Of a stretch of DNA of 64,000 nt, positions 13,701-27,000 are shown in pieces (the stretch's first letter is position 1; each line of letters opens with the position of its first letter). Both the position numbers and the translations under genes were made by a program. The notes beneath the pieces were generated by a model. That model was given only the letters and a program-made list of their open reading frames with translations, was not told the origin of the DNA and did not search any database. The stretch is from NCBI RefSeq assembly GCF_020382885.2, contig NC_058493.1:23061499-23125498 (forward strand), given 5' to 3'. The DNA comes from Scatophagus argus (Eukaryota > Chordata > Actinopteri > Scatophagidae).

Positions 13701-16635
13701 TTTCTTATTTTTTTAACCAAAGATTCACATCATATAGCAGGAAAATCTCTGGTTTATTACAAATCCTAAAATTTACAGACTCTTTAAAAGACTCTTTAAA
13801 AGATGTAAATCTTTAAAAAAAATACAATATAAAAATAAATCTATAATTTTGTGTTAGAGGAGAAATTTAAAAAAAAGGAAATCACATACGTCATCATTAC
13901 TTTTTAAACCTTTTATATGAGTGGTTTTCTTTTCTTTGTGCATTAGTGTGGCGTTTAAATATTCCACCATGTGAAGGCATTCACACCTTCCTACACCTCA
14001 CCCATCCCCCAGCTGTATGAGGTGTCTGTCCTGATGTGACACGAGCAGGGCAGGCGTTGCTGTAGTCCTAAGAGGTGATGAGGCCAGTAAATCTGAGGGG
14101 TGGTCTCTGAGCCTGCCCCAGCATTGGCAGGACCCCTGGGCCCAAATTGAAAGCAGACGTGTTTGAGTTCATTCTCTGAGTTACTACTGTTCAATTGTGA
14201 TTTACTAGAGTGTGTGAGATATGGAAATCTCTCACGCAACTCAAGATATGGGCTGAGTGAAAGCACATTGTGAAACAGGCCCCTCCACCCTGTGGGAAGG
14301 ACTAATCTGTAAACTCATGCTATCCCTCCATTTGGCCTGGACTGTTTATTCAATATTTTCATCCTTACGGCATGTCGTCTTCTCAAATAGAGAAACAATG
14401 TCCTCTTTGGCTAGTGGAAAAGGCATGCCAGCAAGACAGGCAATACAGGCTTTGGGGTGCAAGGTTGGAATTATTTTTCCAAGTTTGGATGGTCAGTGAA
14501 GCAGTATTATCAGTATTATACGACAAAAGAGTAATTCAAGAAATTTAAATATCAGTGCTTTCTGCTGATCTATTGATAGGGTTATTACACCTTCTGCACT
14601 TCATATTATAAACTACTAAACATTAAAAAGACACTGAGCAATTAAGTCACCTTTTGCACAGCATTTATTTTCAAAAACTACAATCAAAAATTCACTGACT
14701 TAATATCCATTTCAAATTAGGACTGGTTAAACCTACCAACAGGTTGATATTGGCATATTATTCACTTTCACCCATGTGTATCAAAGCCAATGCCCACAAC
14801 CATGGCCTGAGATGAGCTTTTGAGTTGCGCCTGCACTGGCTGACAGTGCCAGTAAATGAGGCTCAAAAGAGAATGAGCACATTGGAATCAATGCTTTTCT
14901 GATTATGCATGGCTGGCAAATTATCATCATGTTTGACTCAAACAGCAAACAGTATATTTTCACACATCCAGCAATTTCGACATCTTTGTTATAATTCAAA
15001 ACTCATTTCAAAAACCATCTACAGCTGAAAAAGGAGGAAACATGTCAAAAGCTACAGATTTCAGATTTAAGTAATGAAAACTGCGATAAAAGTAGCATAA
15101 AGCAAAATTATAAATGCAACAAATTTACTTTTCCATAGTTCATTTGCATTCATTTAGTTATCGTTTTAATATTTTACTGAAAAATGTGAACTGTTTTCAC
15201 TATGCATGCATTGTTACTGAGAATGATTAAGTAAATCTTTCAGTTCCTCATAACAGATGTAACAGGTAAACAGATACACATGGTTTCTGTTTACCTGTGA
15301 CATCTTGTAGGTTTTAAAATTTGTTTTGCTCAAGCATATAACAGCAGCACACCTTTGGTTATAAACCAGGCCAGTTCAGGACATAACTGATCACAAAATG
15401 TAATCTCTCTTGTCTGTCACCTGGTCTCTCGCATGAATGTTGCCTCACACAAGTTTCTGTTAAACAAACATGCCCAAACACATATACATATACAGAACAT
15501 GCACCAGACTCTTTCCTCTAGACAACACCTGCTCTTCACACGAACAGCCCATGTTCATTCATCTCTGTCTTGCCACGAAACTCTCCTCCCCTTACAGCAA
15601 TTCTTGGCTTTCCAGGTGATAGAGGACGTTAATGAAACACCAAGAAACTCTGACCTGTGACCTTGACATAATAATGCTCAGCCGTTGACGGAAAGACGAA
15701 GGTCAAGAAATTAAAATGCGGCACCAAGCTCAAGACCAATCACATGAGGCAGTCAGAGAAACTTGCTGGCGAGTTAGCTGCTATCAGGAATTCAAAGGCA
15801 TAATGTGTCTGTTCTACTTCCAACATCAGCTCCTGTTCCCAGTTCTGCTCTGTTTCTCACACCCCCACCATTAAAAAGACATCCATCCTTGCAATGAGAC
15901 AGACATGGAGGCATGACAGAGATTGAGAGGCACTGTTATCTAAAAGCCATAGAAAACGGAGCTTTACTTGTCCAAAAAAAAAAAAAATCCATGTGGATAT
16001 ATTACATGTACATAGACAGGACTCAGCATGTGCGCACACACAAACACACACGCCAATTAATTTAGCATATGACATCTGCACAGATGATCTGCTCAGACAA
16101 ACAAAAATGAATGATGGCTAACGTGTGGATGCAAATAAACATGTAAATACCACTGGGATTATGCTCACTGTTGAAAGCAATAGATGTAAACTTGATAAGA
16201 GGTATTTATGTTACTCCATGTTTTGAGAAAACCTTGCACGCGCGTATTTGTGTGTATGTGTCTGTGTGTGTGTATGTGTGTGCATGCACTCATGAATCCA
16301 TGAACTTGTCATCCTTTCGTAATGAAGGTTATGAAAATAAAGCACAAAATACTGGCTCTCGTTATCTGCTGTCATAACACATGACACAGACATTCCTCTC
16401 AGAAGCTAATGAACAGTTGAGTGACTCAGTGTTATGGTTATGGCTCCACTAAAGCCAGTAGCTATGAGAAGATTAAGGAGGACTTCAGATGGATCCAAAA
16501 CGAACTCTGTCCCAGAGGGAATCTTATCTGGCCTTTCATTTGAGTGAGTTTAATTCTGATCACAAGTCCTTTTTTCCCCACTTATTATTATTTTCACTAA
16601 TTACCACCGCAGATACAAAAGTGAGGGACAGCTGA

Positions 16636-16677
<42 letters not shown>

Positions 16678-17539
16678 GGTGAGCGGAAGTGCGCGTGTGC
16701 CTTATGAACGTCTGGAGGTATCTCTAATCACTGCCCCCTCACTGGCCTCTCCTGCTGTCTGCTTTCTTCATTTATTTTTGGGCATTGTTTATTTTTGCTT
16801 AAGTGACTTAAGTGACTTCTTTCATGGCACACATTTTATTTTGGGATTCCAAAATTTCACACACTTTGCGTTGTTCAGAGCCAATCATATTTTGTACAAG
16901 AATGAAAACCACTGAGCTCTTATATTTTATTGAGTGTGCAGCACACACTTATCTGAACATTTTTTCTCATTAGAACTGCAGAAAGATCACCAAGACCAAC
17001 TTTAAAACGCCTCCTGCAAGATCATTCTTTCTACATCGCTGAAAGTGCTTGGCATTGATTCTGCCTGACAATGTAGAGCTGGATCAGACCTGGCCCTCTG
17101 TGGCCACTGTACAAAGAATTTATGGCACCAATCTCAGACCAAACTTAAAGAACCCCATGGAGTGTTTTTTATCACGGGTAGTATTAGAGCAATGTTTTTC
17201 TGAGTGTCTGGTGCACACACTTGGTGTGACACAATATGCCTGTCTGCCAGTGGTTTTAGATTATTCTGCTGAGCTACAATAGCCATAATATGCAAAGAAA
17301 CACAGCCAATACCGAGACCAATCCAATATTCAGTTTTACCAAATGTGGATAAAATATGTATCTGACACATACAAATATAATATCTGTGTGCCTGTTGTCT
17401 GTCACAGGTGCTGCAGTAATCTTAGCTGAACGGCGTATGTGGACTACTCATAACACATCCTCATAAGGATCTTCATGCCTAGTTTACCACCAAGAAACGA
17501 GAAGTGCCAGATGTGTCTAACAGTGCTGCAGCATTCTCC
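10761..17539. other. Gene-free stretch with microsatellites
   Basis: No supported exon in about 6.8 kb. A C-run lies at 13165-13174, poly-A at 15975-15987 and a (GT)n tract at 16639-16676. The rest is AT-rich and unassigned. Some of it may be regulatory for fgf7 downstream, but nothing in the sequence alone shows this. Confidence 0.4.
16639..16676. repeat. (GT)n microsatellite
   Basis: Nineteen or so GT units in a row, followed by a CGGTGAGCGGAAGTGCGCG-type sequence. Confidence 0.95.
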
Positions 17540-17574
17540 TAAACATAATGTAACGCTGACCCAACCAAAGAAGC

Positions 17575-17760
17575 TGTGGCTTTGGGTGAAATATCTTGAT
17601 AACTATTGGATTGTCATTACATTTGGTACAAATATCCATGGTGTCCAATGGATCAAACCTATTGATTTTGGTAATTCCCCAACTTTTTGGTAGTGCTCCC
17701 ATGAGGTAGAAGTTCATGATTTTAATTGAATTGCATCAACACAACTGTAGGATGGATAGT
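17575..17760 (+). repeat. Dispersed teleost repeat fragment
   Basis: Contains tgataactattggattgtc, atttggtacaaatatccatg and gattttggtaattccccaac in order. This resembles a common fish repeat with a tattggatggattgccatg...gactttggtgatcccc core. Class not assigned; no coding potential. Confidence 0.4.
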
Positions 17761-19099
17761 CATAATCAGTTATCACTTGGTGTCCTCCAAGCACCTCAAT
17801 ACTCCTTTTCACATTTCCTGTCCCATAGGCCATATTCACAGGGCGGTTTTCTCTGAGGTCATGGCTCAGGGTGAGAAGCTCAAATGATAGGATGGTCTCA
17901 TACAGCTGTATGAAATCAATGGATCAAATCACTATCATACACCTGACTGATCAGCAACTGAAAAGACAGTGGACAGTGACAATCCAGAGGGACATCTGCC
18001 CATATTTCAAGGTAAACCAACATATTTGATGACCCATTAGTTACCAGTATGACATTATGCCAGCATCTGAGCTTCCTAACCTGAGTGGCCGCCATGTGAA
18101 TATGGACTATGTCTGATGCCAAGCTTATTATGTGCTCCATTTAGGTTAGTGAAGCCCCACACATGGCTCTTTTCATGAAGTTAATACAGTTGGTGTGTTT
18201 AAACCCCATAGATGTTTTACCACTGCACCCTGCTGTTTGAAATCCCCCTCACTTTTAATCATTAGACGAGAATGTAAAGCGCTGCACATAGATGAGCCAT
18301 GAGCTATAGGTGGGGTTTGTTTATTGTTTTTTTTTTACATGTTTTTAGCATGCAAGAACCTGCAGTAAAGCTGTATGGCTATAAACACAGAGAGAGACCC
18401 AGTTAGCGTGACAAAGAGGCGACGGCAAGAGAAGGATGTTGAAGTGAGAGAAAGAGAACAGAATAACGCAGAGACTCACCTGGAAGTATTTTAAATCAAA
18501 CAGGAAAGCAAATGTGGTTTTCAAAAATGGTCGTGACAGTAATCTCCCACAGTACACTGTGATCTGGTGTATTAATTTCAGATAATTCTTTAAATGAAGC
18601 CCTCTTTATTTAGCACATGGCTGCTGGGAGTGATTATGAACAAAATTTCAGTTCCATTCTGACACTCAACTCATCATCAAGCAATGACATTTTTTTAAGT
18701 CTCAGTATATATTAATAACAATAGCTGATATATTCAGACATAGGCTTAAATGCATGTAACATCGGGACACTTTGAACTACGTTTCCCATATAACTTTGCC
18801 TCATATATCCCCAGTGACTTAAATTCAAACAAAGTATTTATTTGAAGTAGTCGACTGCATTGGGTCCCATTTGCAAGAGTCTCTAGGATTCTTGAAATAT
18901 TAATTCAAAGCAGCTTCCTGCTATATTGGAGCGGAGGGACAAAGCAGCTGCTCACCTCTTCCCCTCAGGGAGATCTTGAGGAGAGAACCACAGGCTGAAT
19001 TGGGACTTCTGAAGAAATAAACAATTGTTTTTAAACACAGATAATATCTGACTGGAATTTCTCCTGTTTGGTCTGGGGCATTTTAATGTCCCGGACCGG
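17761..19099. other. Gene-free stretch
   Basis: No supported coding exon. Only AT-rich sequence and short homopolymers (T-run at 18327-18336) were seen. Confidence 0.35.
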
Positions 19100-19860
19100 T
19101 ACAAACAGAAACGCCGCTTTGACTAATTCTGTTCTCTGAATATAGACCCCCCCCCTGGGTGTTGTCATCTACAGAAATGGTATTTATTTCTACTGTTATG
19201 CAGATGACACATGGTTGTACCACCGTGTTAAGCCCACTGACTTCAAAACTGGATGTCATTAAATTTCCTCCAGCATAAAACACGTACTATGATCTGCGGG
19301 ATGTCTGTCATGACATATCAAGCCTGTTGCAAGAGGTAAGTTGTATTTTAAATTTCAGAGATGCATAAACTGTTGTTCATGCTTTTGTTCCCTCTCACCA
19401 CTGATCACTGCAACCGCCTTTTCTCTTGCCTAAACCAGAAGACTTTGAAGTGACCACAGACTGTGCAGAACACAGCTGCTATGCTTTTAACCAGAACTAA
19501 TAAGTATAATCATATCACCCTTGTTTTAGCCTTCTTACATCGTTTCCATTTATTTTAGAATTGATTTTAAGATCTTTTTGATCTCTTTAAAGCTCCACGT
19601 GAGCTGGGTCCTGATATATTATATTTTCGAAACCCTTTAATCCCCAATGAATCTGTGCATAGCGTTTCAGATACAGACAGTGGTCTTTTGTCTCTTCTAA
19701 AATCCAGGTTGAAAATTAAAGGGAACAGAACTTTTGCCATCAGGGCCCATGCCAAGGCTCTGGAATGACCTGCCCAAGGAAGTAAGACTGTTTAAGTAAG
19801 CATATCCTAATTTTATCCTTGCAGCAAGTCCTCCGTCATCATAATCCTTGACTTGCACTT
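19100..19860 (+). mobile_element. Degraded LINE (Rex1/L2-type) reverse transcriptase, 3' part
   Basis: On the plus strand around 19160-19225 a frame reads GVVIYRNGIYFYCYADDT, with the reverse-transcriptase YADD catalytic box. Further on come VQNTAAMLLTRTNKYNHIT (about 19465-19515), a PRELGPDILYFRNPLIPNES stretch (about 19595-19655) and DTDSGLLSLLKSRLKIKGNR then TFAIRAHAKALE (to about 19766). These match the end of Rex1/L2-like ORF2, where VQNAAAR...DHITPVL and R-LKTKGDRAF-APKLWN are expected. Frames change several times and stops occur, so it is dead. A strand-opposed open frame at 19697-19891 is a shadow. Confidence 0.8.
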
Positions 19861-21459
19861 TAAATTTGGCACTGGATTTGCCATTTAACATTTTATCATT
19901 TTTTATCGTTTCCTCAGTAGAAATATTTTCACAGTTTACTTAAACAATTTACTTCAGCAACAACTGTTCCATGAAAGTTACAGGGTTCAGATTCAGACAA
20001 GAAGGTTAACAAAAACTGAGTGGTGCTTCATGTGGATGTGACCACAGCAATTTATCCTACCAAGAAGGCACAAAACTGAAATAACAAAAAATAGCTTTTA
20101 CCACCCACTGTTTGCCTTTGATTTGGTAGCGCTGTGTAGAACTCGATCTTATGTAAAACTCTGACCTGATGATGGTCCTAGATGAGTAAAGCATCACCAA
20201 AGTTACCAAAGCTCACCAAAGAAGACTCTGAGGCATTCATAAATTTGTGTACCAAATTTCAAGGTTATACAAAAGTCAAACCAAAGGATTTTAGTTAGGA
20301 CCAAAGTGGTGAACAAACTCCTCAGCTGAACAAGTCAGATTAAAAAAGTTCTTTCTTTTGTTTTTAACTTTAACCTTTATCTTATGGCAAATGGGAGTGG
20401 GTGTTGAATGGTCAAAAAATTAATGCACTTCAATCAAAAAAATTGAGATTAGTGGATAAGCAACAATTTGCTCATTATGGTAGAGGCAGAGGTAGTACAA
20501 ACCACGGTGTTCCAATCCTCAATACACATATTAACTTATGGAAACGAATGAATACAGACAGAGCAAATGCTGCGGAGACAGACGTAAGAAAAGAATACAA
20601 CATTACATGAGTGGTAACAAGAACAACAACAATCAAAAAGACCACTGACACAAGCTACTTATTTTAATTTACTAATTACAAATTTACAGGGTACATAAAA
20701 TGACTCATTTGTATCTCAGATAACAGCTGATAACTTTTCTTCAAGCTTTTATGGTTCAAATTACAAACACAAGCTGAAATAAAAGTTTCTATGTACGGTA
20801 AGCTGTCCACTGTTCTGACTCAGAAACTCAAAGTGCTTATTTTAGAACCTCTTTCACCTTTAAAGCCACTTAGGCAGAGTGTGTCATTATAAGCAAAGCT
20901 CTGTTTTTTCTGATACATGAACAGATATGGTGACCAGTTAAGACCGTGATCCCTAACAGCTGTTCCTGCATTAGATGGGATCAGAATATTCCCCCGACAG
21001 TGAAGTACATCGCCGGTTCACATTCCCTGACCGAAACTCGGGCCAATTACACAGGCCCTAATGCACTGCAACTCACTGTAACATCATGATCGCCTACCAA
21101 CAAATCAATGGATGTATGCAGAAAACTTATGAAATTTATTACACTGGATGTGTCATTGTAGGTACAGGCTAAAATTACATTTCCAGAACAAACAGTGCTG
21201 TCAGCATGGTGTTAACATCAAGTTTGACTGAATATATTTAATTCGAAACACTCTGTTGCATTTAATAGAAATCCTTGTGCGTAATGACATTTATTGAAAG
21301 GGACCAAAGAACACAGGGAACCTCCATCTTACACCTCAGATCAGACAGAGGCAGCAGGGATAACCTGAGCTCTAACCATGTGTTACCTTTTACAGCTCTA
21401 ACACTCAGTGTGTCAGCAGGGCCCAGGAAGAGAAGCATTAAAGAGTTGAGCAGAGCAGC

Positions 21460-21487
21460 AGTGTGTGTGTGTGTGTGTGTGTGTGTG
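21460..21487. repeat. (TG)n microsatellite
   Basis: About 13 uninterrupted TG units. The open frames crossing it on both strands (21262-21535) are artefacts of the repeat. Confidence 0.9.
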
Positions 21488-22096
21488 CATGTGTCGCTGT
21501 GTTTGGAAACTGTAAAGTCTGCTCTCACAGACTAAAGCTTCTAAAGCTTCACTATTTCTCTTCGTACACTACCTTAAATGGTGAGTCTCAAAATCTGTGA
21601 CCTGTTATTTTTGATCACTAAAAAATAATTTAAGAGAAAAAAAGAAGTCAAACTTAATATATCGGAAGCTTTGGGCGGAGTTTTATATTTGCTAAGATTG
21701 AATTTTTCCAAATCTAAAAATCTTACTTTCCATCCATTTATGAATTAAGTATTTTGTTTCAGATCACTTTGCAGTGAACTATTTCACTTTTAGAACTGAA
21801 CTGTCTTTACCATTTACCCTTGTGTGCAAAGAGTGTGTATGTGTGCGCACATGTATGTATGTGTGTGTGTGTTTGTAAGTTAGTTATTTATAGTTGGAGC
21901 TAATGTTGTGAGGCTCCATCCCTAGAGATCCCCAATTATCATGGAATTTAGAAAGCAAAAGCTAAACCCAAACAGTTTAAAACAGAGCTAAGAATAGACT
22001 GACCTTAGACAAAATACTCTGTCCCATAAATGCCGTCATATTAGTACAAGACAGGGTAAATACTGCGCGCACACATGCACACATACGTTTGCACAG

Positions 22097-22166
<70 letters not shown>
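22097..22166. repeat. Compound (CT)n(CA)n microsatellite
   Basis: About 20 bp of CT units run directly into about 50 bp of CA units. Open frames reading poly-threonine/histidine or poly-cysteine/valine here are artefacts. Confidence 0.95.
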
Positions 22167-22168
<2 letters not shown>

Positions 22169-23085
22169 CTACTCTCTCCCCAGGAATGCTTTTAGAGTGT
22201 TGTGAACAGGCACTGTGTGTAGGCAGATGTCTCTGCAGTAATGGTGGAAACTATCATAAACTGCAGATCTCGCCTCATGTGCTAACAATCCAAGAGGTTC
22301 TTCAGATGCAATCGAATGTTAAATCACATAGCAATATTCCTGTCCTGTACAGGAGGGATTAGAAACAACTTGCTGAACTGTTTATCTATTGAGCCTTCAG
22401 ACAATGAGGTGATGTTGCATGACCGAATTTCCCTACACTGACACAAATTATTTTGTTCAAAATTGTTATATGTGATACCGTAGCGCCACCATGTCTGAAC
22501 TCTTTAGTTATCGCTATGATAACAAGTAAAAGGGTACAACGGTGTATGAAAAAGTAGACTAATGCACTCTTAACCTTAACAAATAGCAGCAATAACATTG
22601 ACTGATCAAAATGTTACTTTGAGTTCATGCTGGATGAAGCAAAAAGACCACAAGGCCCTTAGAATGGAGCTGGAGGTTAGTCTGAATTTGGAGTTGGAAC
22701 AGGATTTGAGTTAATGGTGAGCTTGCATGTTTGCGTGATACACTGCAATCGTCTAAAACCTCACAGACGCTCTACAGGCTTTCAACAACATTCAACAATG
22801 GGAATCAATTAAAAGAAGTTGTAAGATTTTAAACGCTGACCTGCATTCGTCAAAACAGCACATAACTCAGAAAAAGGAGGAGAGTGAGATAAACAAAGTA
22901 GTGAGGCAGACTGATGGGGGTGAAGGCATACAGTCATTGAGATTTAAAGAGACTCACTCACGCATGTTTAGTGTGCCTGCCTCACGGCCTCTGCACTTCC
23001 CATGCTACTGTAAACTCCAGACGATTCTGGACCTTTGATCCTTGAATGGCAACAGGCAGCCATTCACGCCGTAAAACCAAAGTAC

Positions 23086-23089
<4 letters not shown>

Positions 23090-23129
<40 letters not shown>
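23090..23129. repeat. (CA)n microsatellite
   Basis: About 20 uninterrupted CA units. Confidence 0.95.
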
Positions 23130-23131
<2 letters not shown>

Positions 23132-24389
23132 CAACATTGAAGTGCAAGTAATTTCTTCAGAAAATTGAAAATTTAGATGTAAGGACAGATTAAAAATCTG
23201 ATACAGATGAGAGCAAGTAAATCCTCAGGCAAATCAATTCACAGTCTTCCAGCTTTCAAGGCTAAAATGAAATACGACAAGTAAAACAACATACAACTTA
23301 TCAAAGCAGCATTTCCCCTGTAGGTCAAAAAAGCATATTGTATCACATCATATTGTGTCGTACTTTATAAAGGAATTCATGGGAAACCAAACTATTGCAA
23401 CAAAGACAACTGATCTGTTCAGAAGATAAAAACGAATTTTATATGTTGTGAGTCAACATAAAGATCACAAAGTTAAACCCAAACATGTTTCAAGAGCCAA
23501 GTAAGAGCATAAAAACCCAATGTGTTAAAAAGCATTTGAAGTCTACAACTTCTTCGTCTCCTCTTTCCTGACCATGACGCCATGAACCATGGGCTCTCAT
23601 GACGAGGTTCATTGAACTGCTGCAAAGAACTACTAAAGAGGTGTTTCAGCTGCATGCTGTTGGGCCTTTTAACTAACTAAATTTATACCTTTGCATTTTC
23701 ACTTGACATCTCCAAGTGGTGCCCCTAGATGTCATTTTGTTGTTCACACTGACCCGAACCAGGGAGGGAACAAGGGTCACAGGTTGAACAACTGTTTATC
23801 TAGTGATACATACCCTCTATTATTCCAGCAACCCAACCTAATACCAAATCCCATGAAAGGTCAGTATGTAGATGACTGACAGTACTGGAAGTGACCTGTT
23901 TCCAAGAGGTTACTGACTGGAATGGTAGACACGCAGCTCCTAATTGAAAAAGGAAGTGGTTGAGTGGCAGACTTTTGTGTCCTTTCATTTTACTCTGCAC
24001 ACAAGTCAGGGTCATAACAGGCCGGGGTAATTATCCCAAAATATCCTTCTTTGGAGCAACACATTGGACATAGCAGAAGCACTTCCACGGGGATACATAC
24101 TGATCAGATGCAGGACTCACTTCAGCTGGCTCAAGAGTTGAGCAACAATTCATGTCTGAGCTCTTTTTGGATGTCTCATCTCCTGGCTGTAGATATCTGG
24201 CACATGTTGAACTGCTTGTATCTGTGATCTTATTCTTTCTATTTGAGTTCATGGCCATGTGGTGGAAGAAGGTGAGAATATAGAGACAAATAATTTGATG
24301 GCTTTGCTGCTCAAATTGACAAGCCAATCCCAACACTTAATCTTACTTGTGAGAGAGACCAAAAGACACATTAGCTCGTTTACTTTGGG

Positions 24390-24562
24390 AAAATGTCAGT
24401 TAAAGCCTCAAATCACCTCTGAAAAGGACAGACTACAGTTCCTATCGAAGAGCTTGGTTCCTGAGCTAGTGCTGTGCATTAAGGTGAGACCAATTCCATC
24501 TAGCTGGTATTGCTCACTCTCCTGCACAAGGTCCAGCTCCTTCTCAAATTAGTGAAATTCTG
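24390..24562 (-). mobile_element. RTE-like LINE endonuclease remnant
   Basis: On the minus strand a frame from about 24550 reads FEKELDLVQESEQYQLDGIG, then LTLMHSTSSGTKLFDRNCSL and SFSEV, ending in a stop at about 24414. This matches the start of the apurinic endonuclease domain of an abundant fish LINE, in which FEKELDLVRR-ERY-LD-VGLTSTHS--SGT-LLERGW is typical. Only this short piece is recognisable and it is frame-broken, so it is non-functional. Sequence to about 24850 may belong to the same insertion. Confidence 0.7.
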
Positions 24563-24849
24563 AGGTTCAGTCCTCCAAGGGTCCCATCTGTGCCTGATGT
24601 CCGACTGGCACAGCATTGTAACCCAACATAGATGCTTGCAGGAAGTGAGCCCAAATTGTTTTGAGCATAACCAGACCTCACAGGTCCATTCACTAAGGTC
24701 ATGTCTGCAAGTTCTCCTCTACAGGTCTGTCTAGAGGAGGGGATTCCAGACGAGGCTGTTGATTCTATTGAGGTAAATTCATTGAAGTCTTGGAATCACC
24801 TTGTCAATCCTAGCAGCAGTTTGCCTACCAGGTGCTACCTGTCCCTGTC

Positions 24850-25939
24850 AACTACTCTACCATGAGAAGGTGGCAATTTATGTATAACAGGTGTGTTCAT
24901 TTCTCATAAACCACAGTACTTCTCATAATCATTCTCATAAAAAACTGTTTTCCTATAAAATACATATATTGTTTGTCACAGAATTGTATTTCCATCTATA
25001 CTGAAATGTTGTTATGAAATTCTAGGATTTTGCATTCATTTTAATGTTTAGTTATCTGGTATGTGTAATAAGATAGGTAAATGAAATAATTTTTCTTTGG
25101 CCTATGCCAAGACCTGAGTGTGAACTGTCTCTGAGGTGATAGAGGGGACAGAAGAACAGGCCAGAATGACACCTAATAGATCAGGTCTTTATGACCCCCA
25201 GTTTAGAGATGAGAAGGAGACCTGCTGCGGCCAGAAGTCTTTCTCTCTCTCAGGCCTGCAGCCCTGACCTCCCCAGGGGAGCGCGTCATTAGGGCCCATA
25301 TAAACTTTTGAAGTAGTGAGTCCAAGGAAAGGCCAGGCATGTAAGGCAATAAATTGTGACTTTAAATACAAACGCAAAAAGTGAAAGAGAGCATGACCTC
25401 TGACACGGAGATGACTACCTCTGCGCAGTTATGTCTTGTGTTTTTCTCTCTTTGGATGGATACCTGCCAGCCATAACTTATTGCTTCCCACTATTACACT
25501 CAATAAAAATGAGAACTAAAGGGCTTTTTGAAGTTTTTTTTATTACTTGAGTCAATAAATCCGTTCAAGTGATTCAGTGCCACTAAGGAAAACCACTAAT
25601 TAATTGTGACATTTAAAATGATAGGGAAGGAATTCTTTAGAGCTTTATCATGAGACCAAATATCTTAACCATCATTTAAGTTCATGTGTGTCACTATGAG
25701 ACTATAACAAACACAGCAGAAATCTGTGAAGTGAAAAAATGTTTCTTGGAAAAGGCAGAGAGGTTGTCGTAAGTTCTGACAGGGTGAATGTGCACGCAAA
25801 TATTCTTAAAATATTTAAGAGTGCATACCAAGGAGAGTCGGCTATTCTGAGAGTTTATAGCTCCCTCTCATGTCTGGTAGGTGACTGACAATCAGAGGCA
25901 GGCAGAGGGTGTTTCTCCACGGCATCCCAGCCAGGGACA
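24850..25939. other. Gene-free stretch 5' of fgf7
   Basis: AT-rich non-coding sequence. The end, near 25795-25860, has an aaatattcttaaaatattta stretch that could act as a TATA-like element for fgf7, but the transcription start cannot be fixed from sequence alone. Confidence 0.3.
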
Positions 25940-26222
25940 GCTGACTGGTTGGGATCTAATTGCTCTCAAGTGAGGTCAGCAAGAGGCATTTATCTAAGCA
26001 GAGTGCACAGCGACAGTGGAAGATGCACAGCGTCAGCCTGCCAGCATCAAGGAGACATCCATGGGAATTGACAGAAGCTCCCAGCTCTTGCTTAGCTTTA
26101 CTGCATAACTGGGCTTGGTTTACAACAGCGACTACAGCGTTTGAACTTAAGAGCTTTCAAATCAAAACTCTTGCTGAAAGGAAACACACCTTTGACATCT
26201 CCTGTCATCACTCAGAGCACAT
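25940..26222 (+). other. fgf7: Candidate non-coding first exon of fgf7
   Basis: This block precedes a strong donor (CACAT then GTAAGT at 26223). A good acceptor with a pyrimidine-rich lead (ttttttctttacag, ending 26657) follows 435 bp later. Human FGF7 also has untranslated sequence upstream of its first coding exon. The 5' end is a guess; only the donor is visible. The open frame 25960-26226 inside it has no recognisable product. Confidence 0.4.
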
Positions 26223-26657
26223 GTAAGTTATTTAAACTACGGATGTATTCATGTTTAACTATTATTATTTGTTTTTCCTAGAAGAGCAGCATAGTTTCAT
26301 TGTTTGAAAGTACACAATGTGTGTGTACTGAGAGGAAATTTGTAACCATTAACTTGTGAAGCAATCCAGCAGCACTGACACAATATTTTACTGTTATGGG
26401 GAAATGTCTGACACAGTACAAGACAGATATTTTGATTTAATGCTAGGAAATGTAAAATATACTTATGTATGTAAACACAGACAACTAGAAACTCTTTGAA
26501 CCTTGTTTGAAAATTCATAGGCACTCTACTGTAAAACTGGATGAATCACAGTTATCATTTATTTTTTTCATTTTATTATTTTTTTTTTAAGCTGCTTCAA
26601 CAAAAAAAAGTTTACTTGTGAATTCAAACAAGTCTGCTTTTTGTTTTTTCTTTACAG

Positions 26658-26999
26658 TGACATCCTGAATAACATTTCCTGAACTGGATTATGACATCCC
26701 TTGTCAGACTATACTCAAAAGAGGAAGACTAAAGAGAGACATTATCTCACAAAACTGTCACCTGTCTTTTTCTTCACACAAGTTTCCAGCTTCAAGCAAC
26801 CCCAACCAGCTTCGCAAAATTTTCTCCACTGTGCCGCAACATCCCACTAGGACTCCCTGCTGCAGGAACAGGGATCCGGAGGTCACAACACAAGGGTCAG
26901 AATCAGGGGTCAGGGGGTCGCTGGGCTGAGGGATAGCACACAGATCTCTATCTCACATTTCAGTATGTTGTTCATTGATCCCCACTGCATTGTATTATA
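26658..26999 (+). promoter_or_regulatory. fgf7: fgf7 5' UTR portion of the first coding exon
   Basis: It follows the acceptor ending at 26657 and runs to the FGF7 start. It contains several ATG triplets, the last opening an upstream ORF at 26965 that overlaps the main start. A long leader with upstream ATGs suggests translational restraint, as expected for a potent growth factor. Confidence 0.5.
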
Positions 27000-27000
27000 A
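26965..27000 (+). other. Upstream ORF of fgf7 with stop-start overlap
   Basis: An ATG at 26965 opens an 11-residue frame, MLFIDPHCIVL, ending TAA at 26998-27000. The final A is also the first base of the FGF7 ATG (TAATG). As I remember the human FGF7 mRNA, it carries an 11-residue uORF also beginning MLF, at the same place and with the same TAATG junction. Conservation of length and junction would point to control of FGF7 translation by termination-reinitiation. Confidence 0.65.

Larger units (their letters stand above)
19861..24389. other. Gene-free stretch with microsatellites
   Basis: Holds (TG)n at 21460-21487, a compound (CT)n(CA)n at 22097-22166, and (CA)n at 23090-23129. No exon with splice sites or a recognisable product was found. 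Confidence 0.4.

Noticed and set aside
24727-24771. Small exon-like frame VCLEEGIPDEAVDSIE between an AG and a GTAAAT
   Set aside because: It lies next to a LINE endonuclease remnant on the opposite strand and is best explained as part of that insertion.
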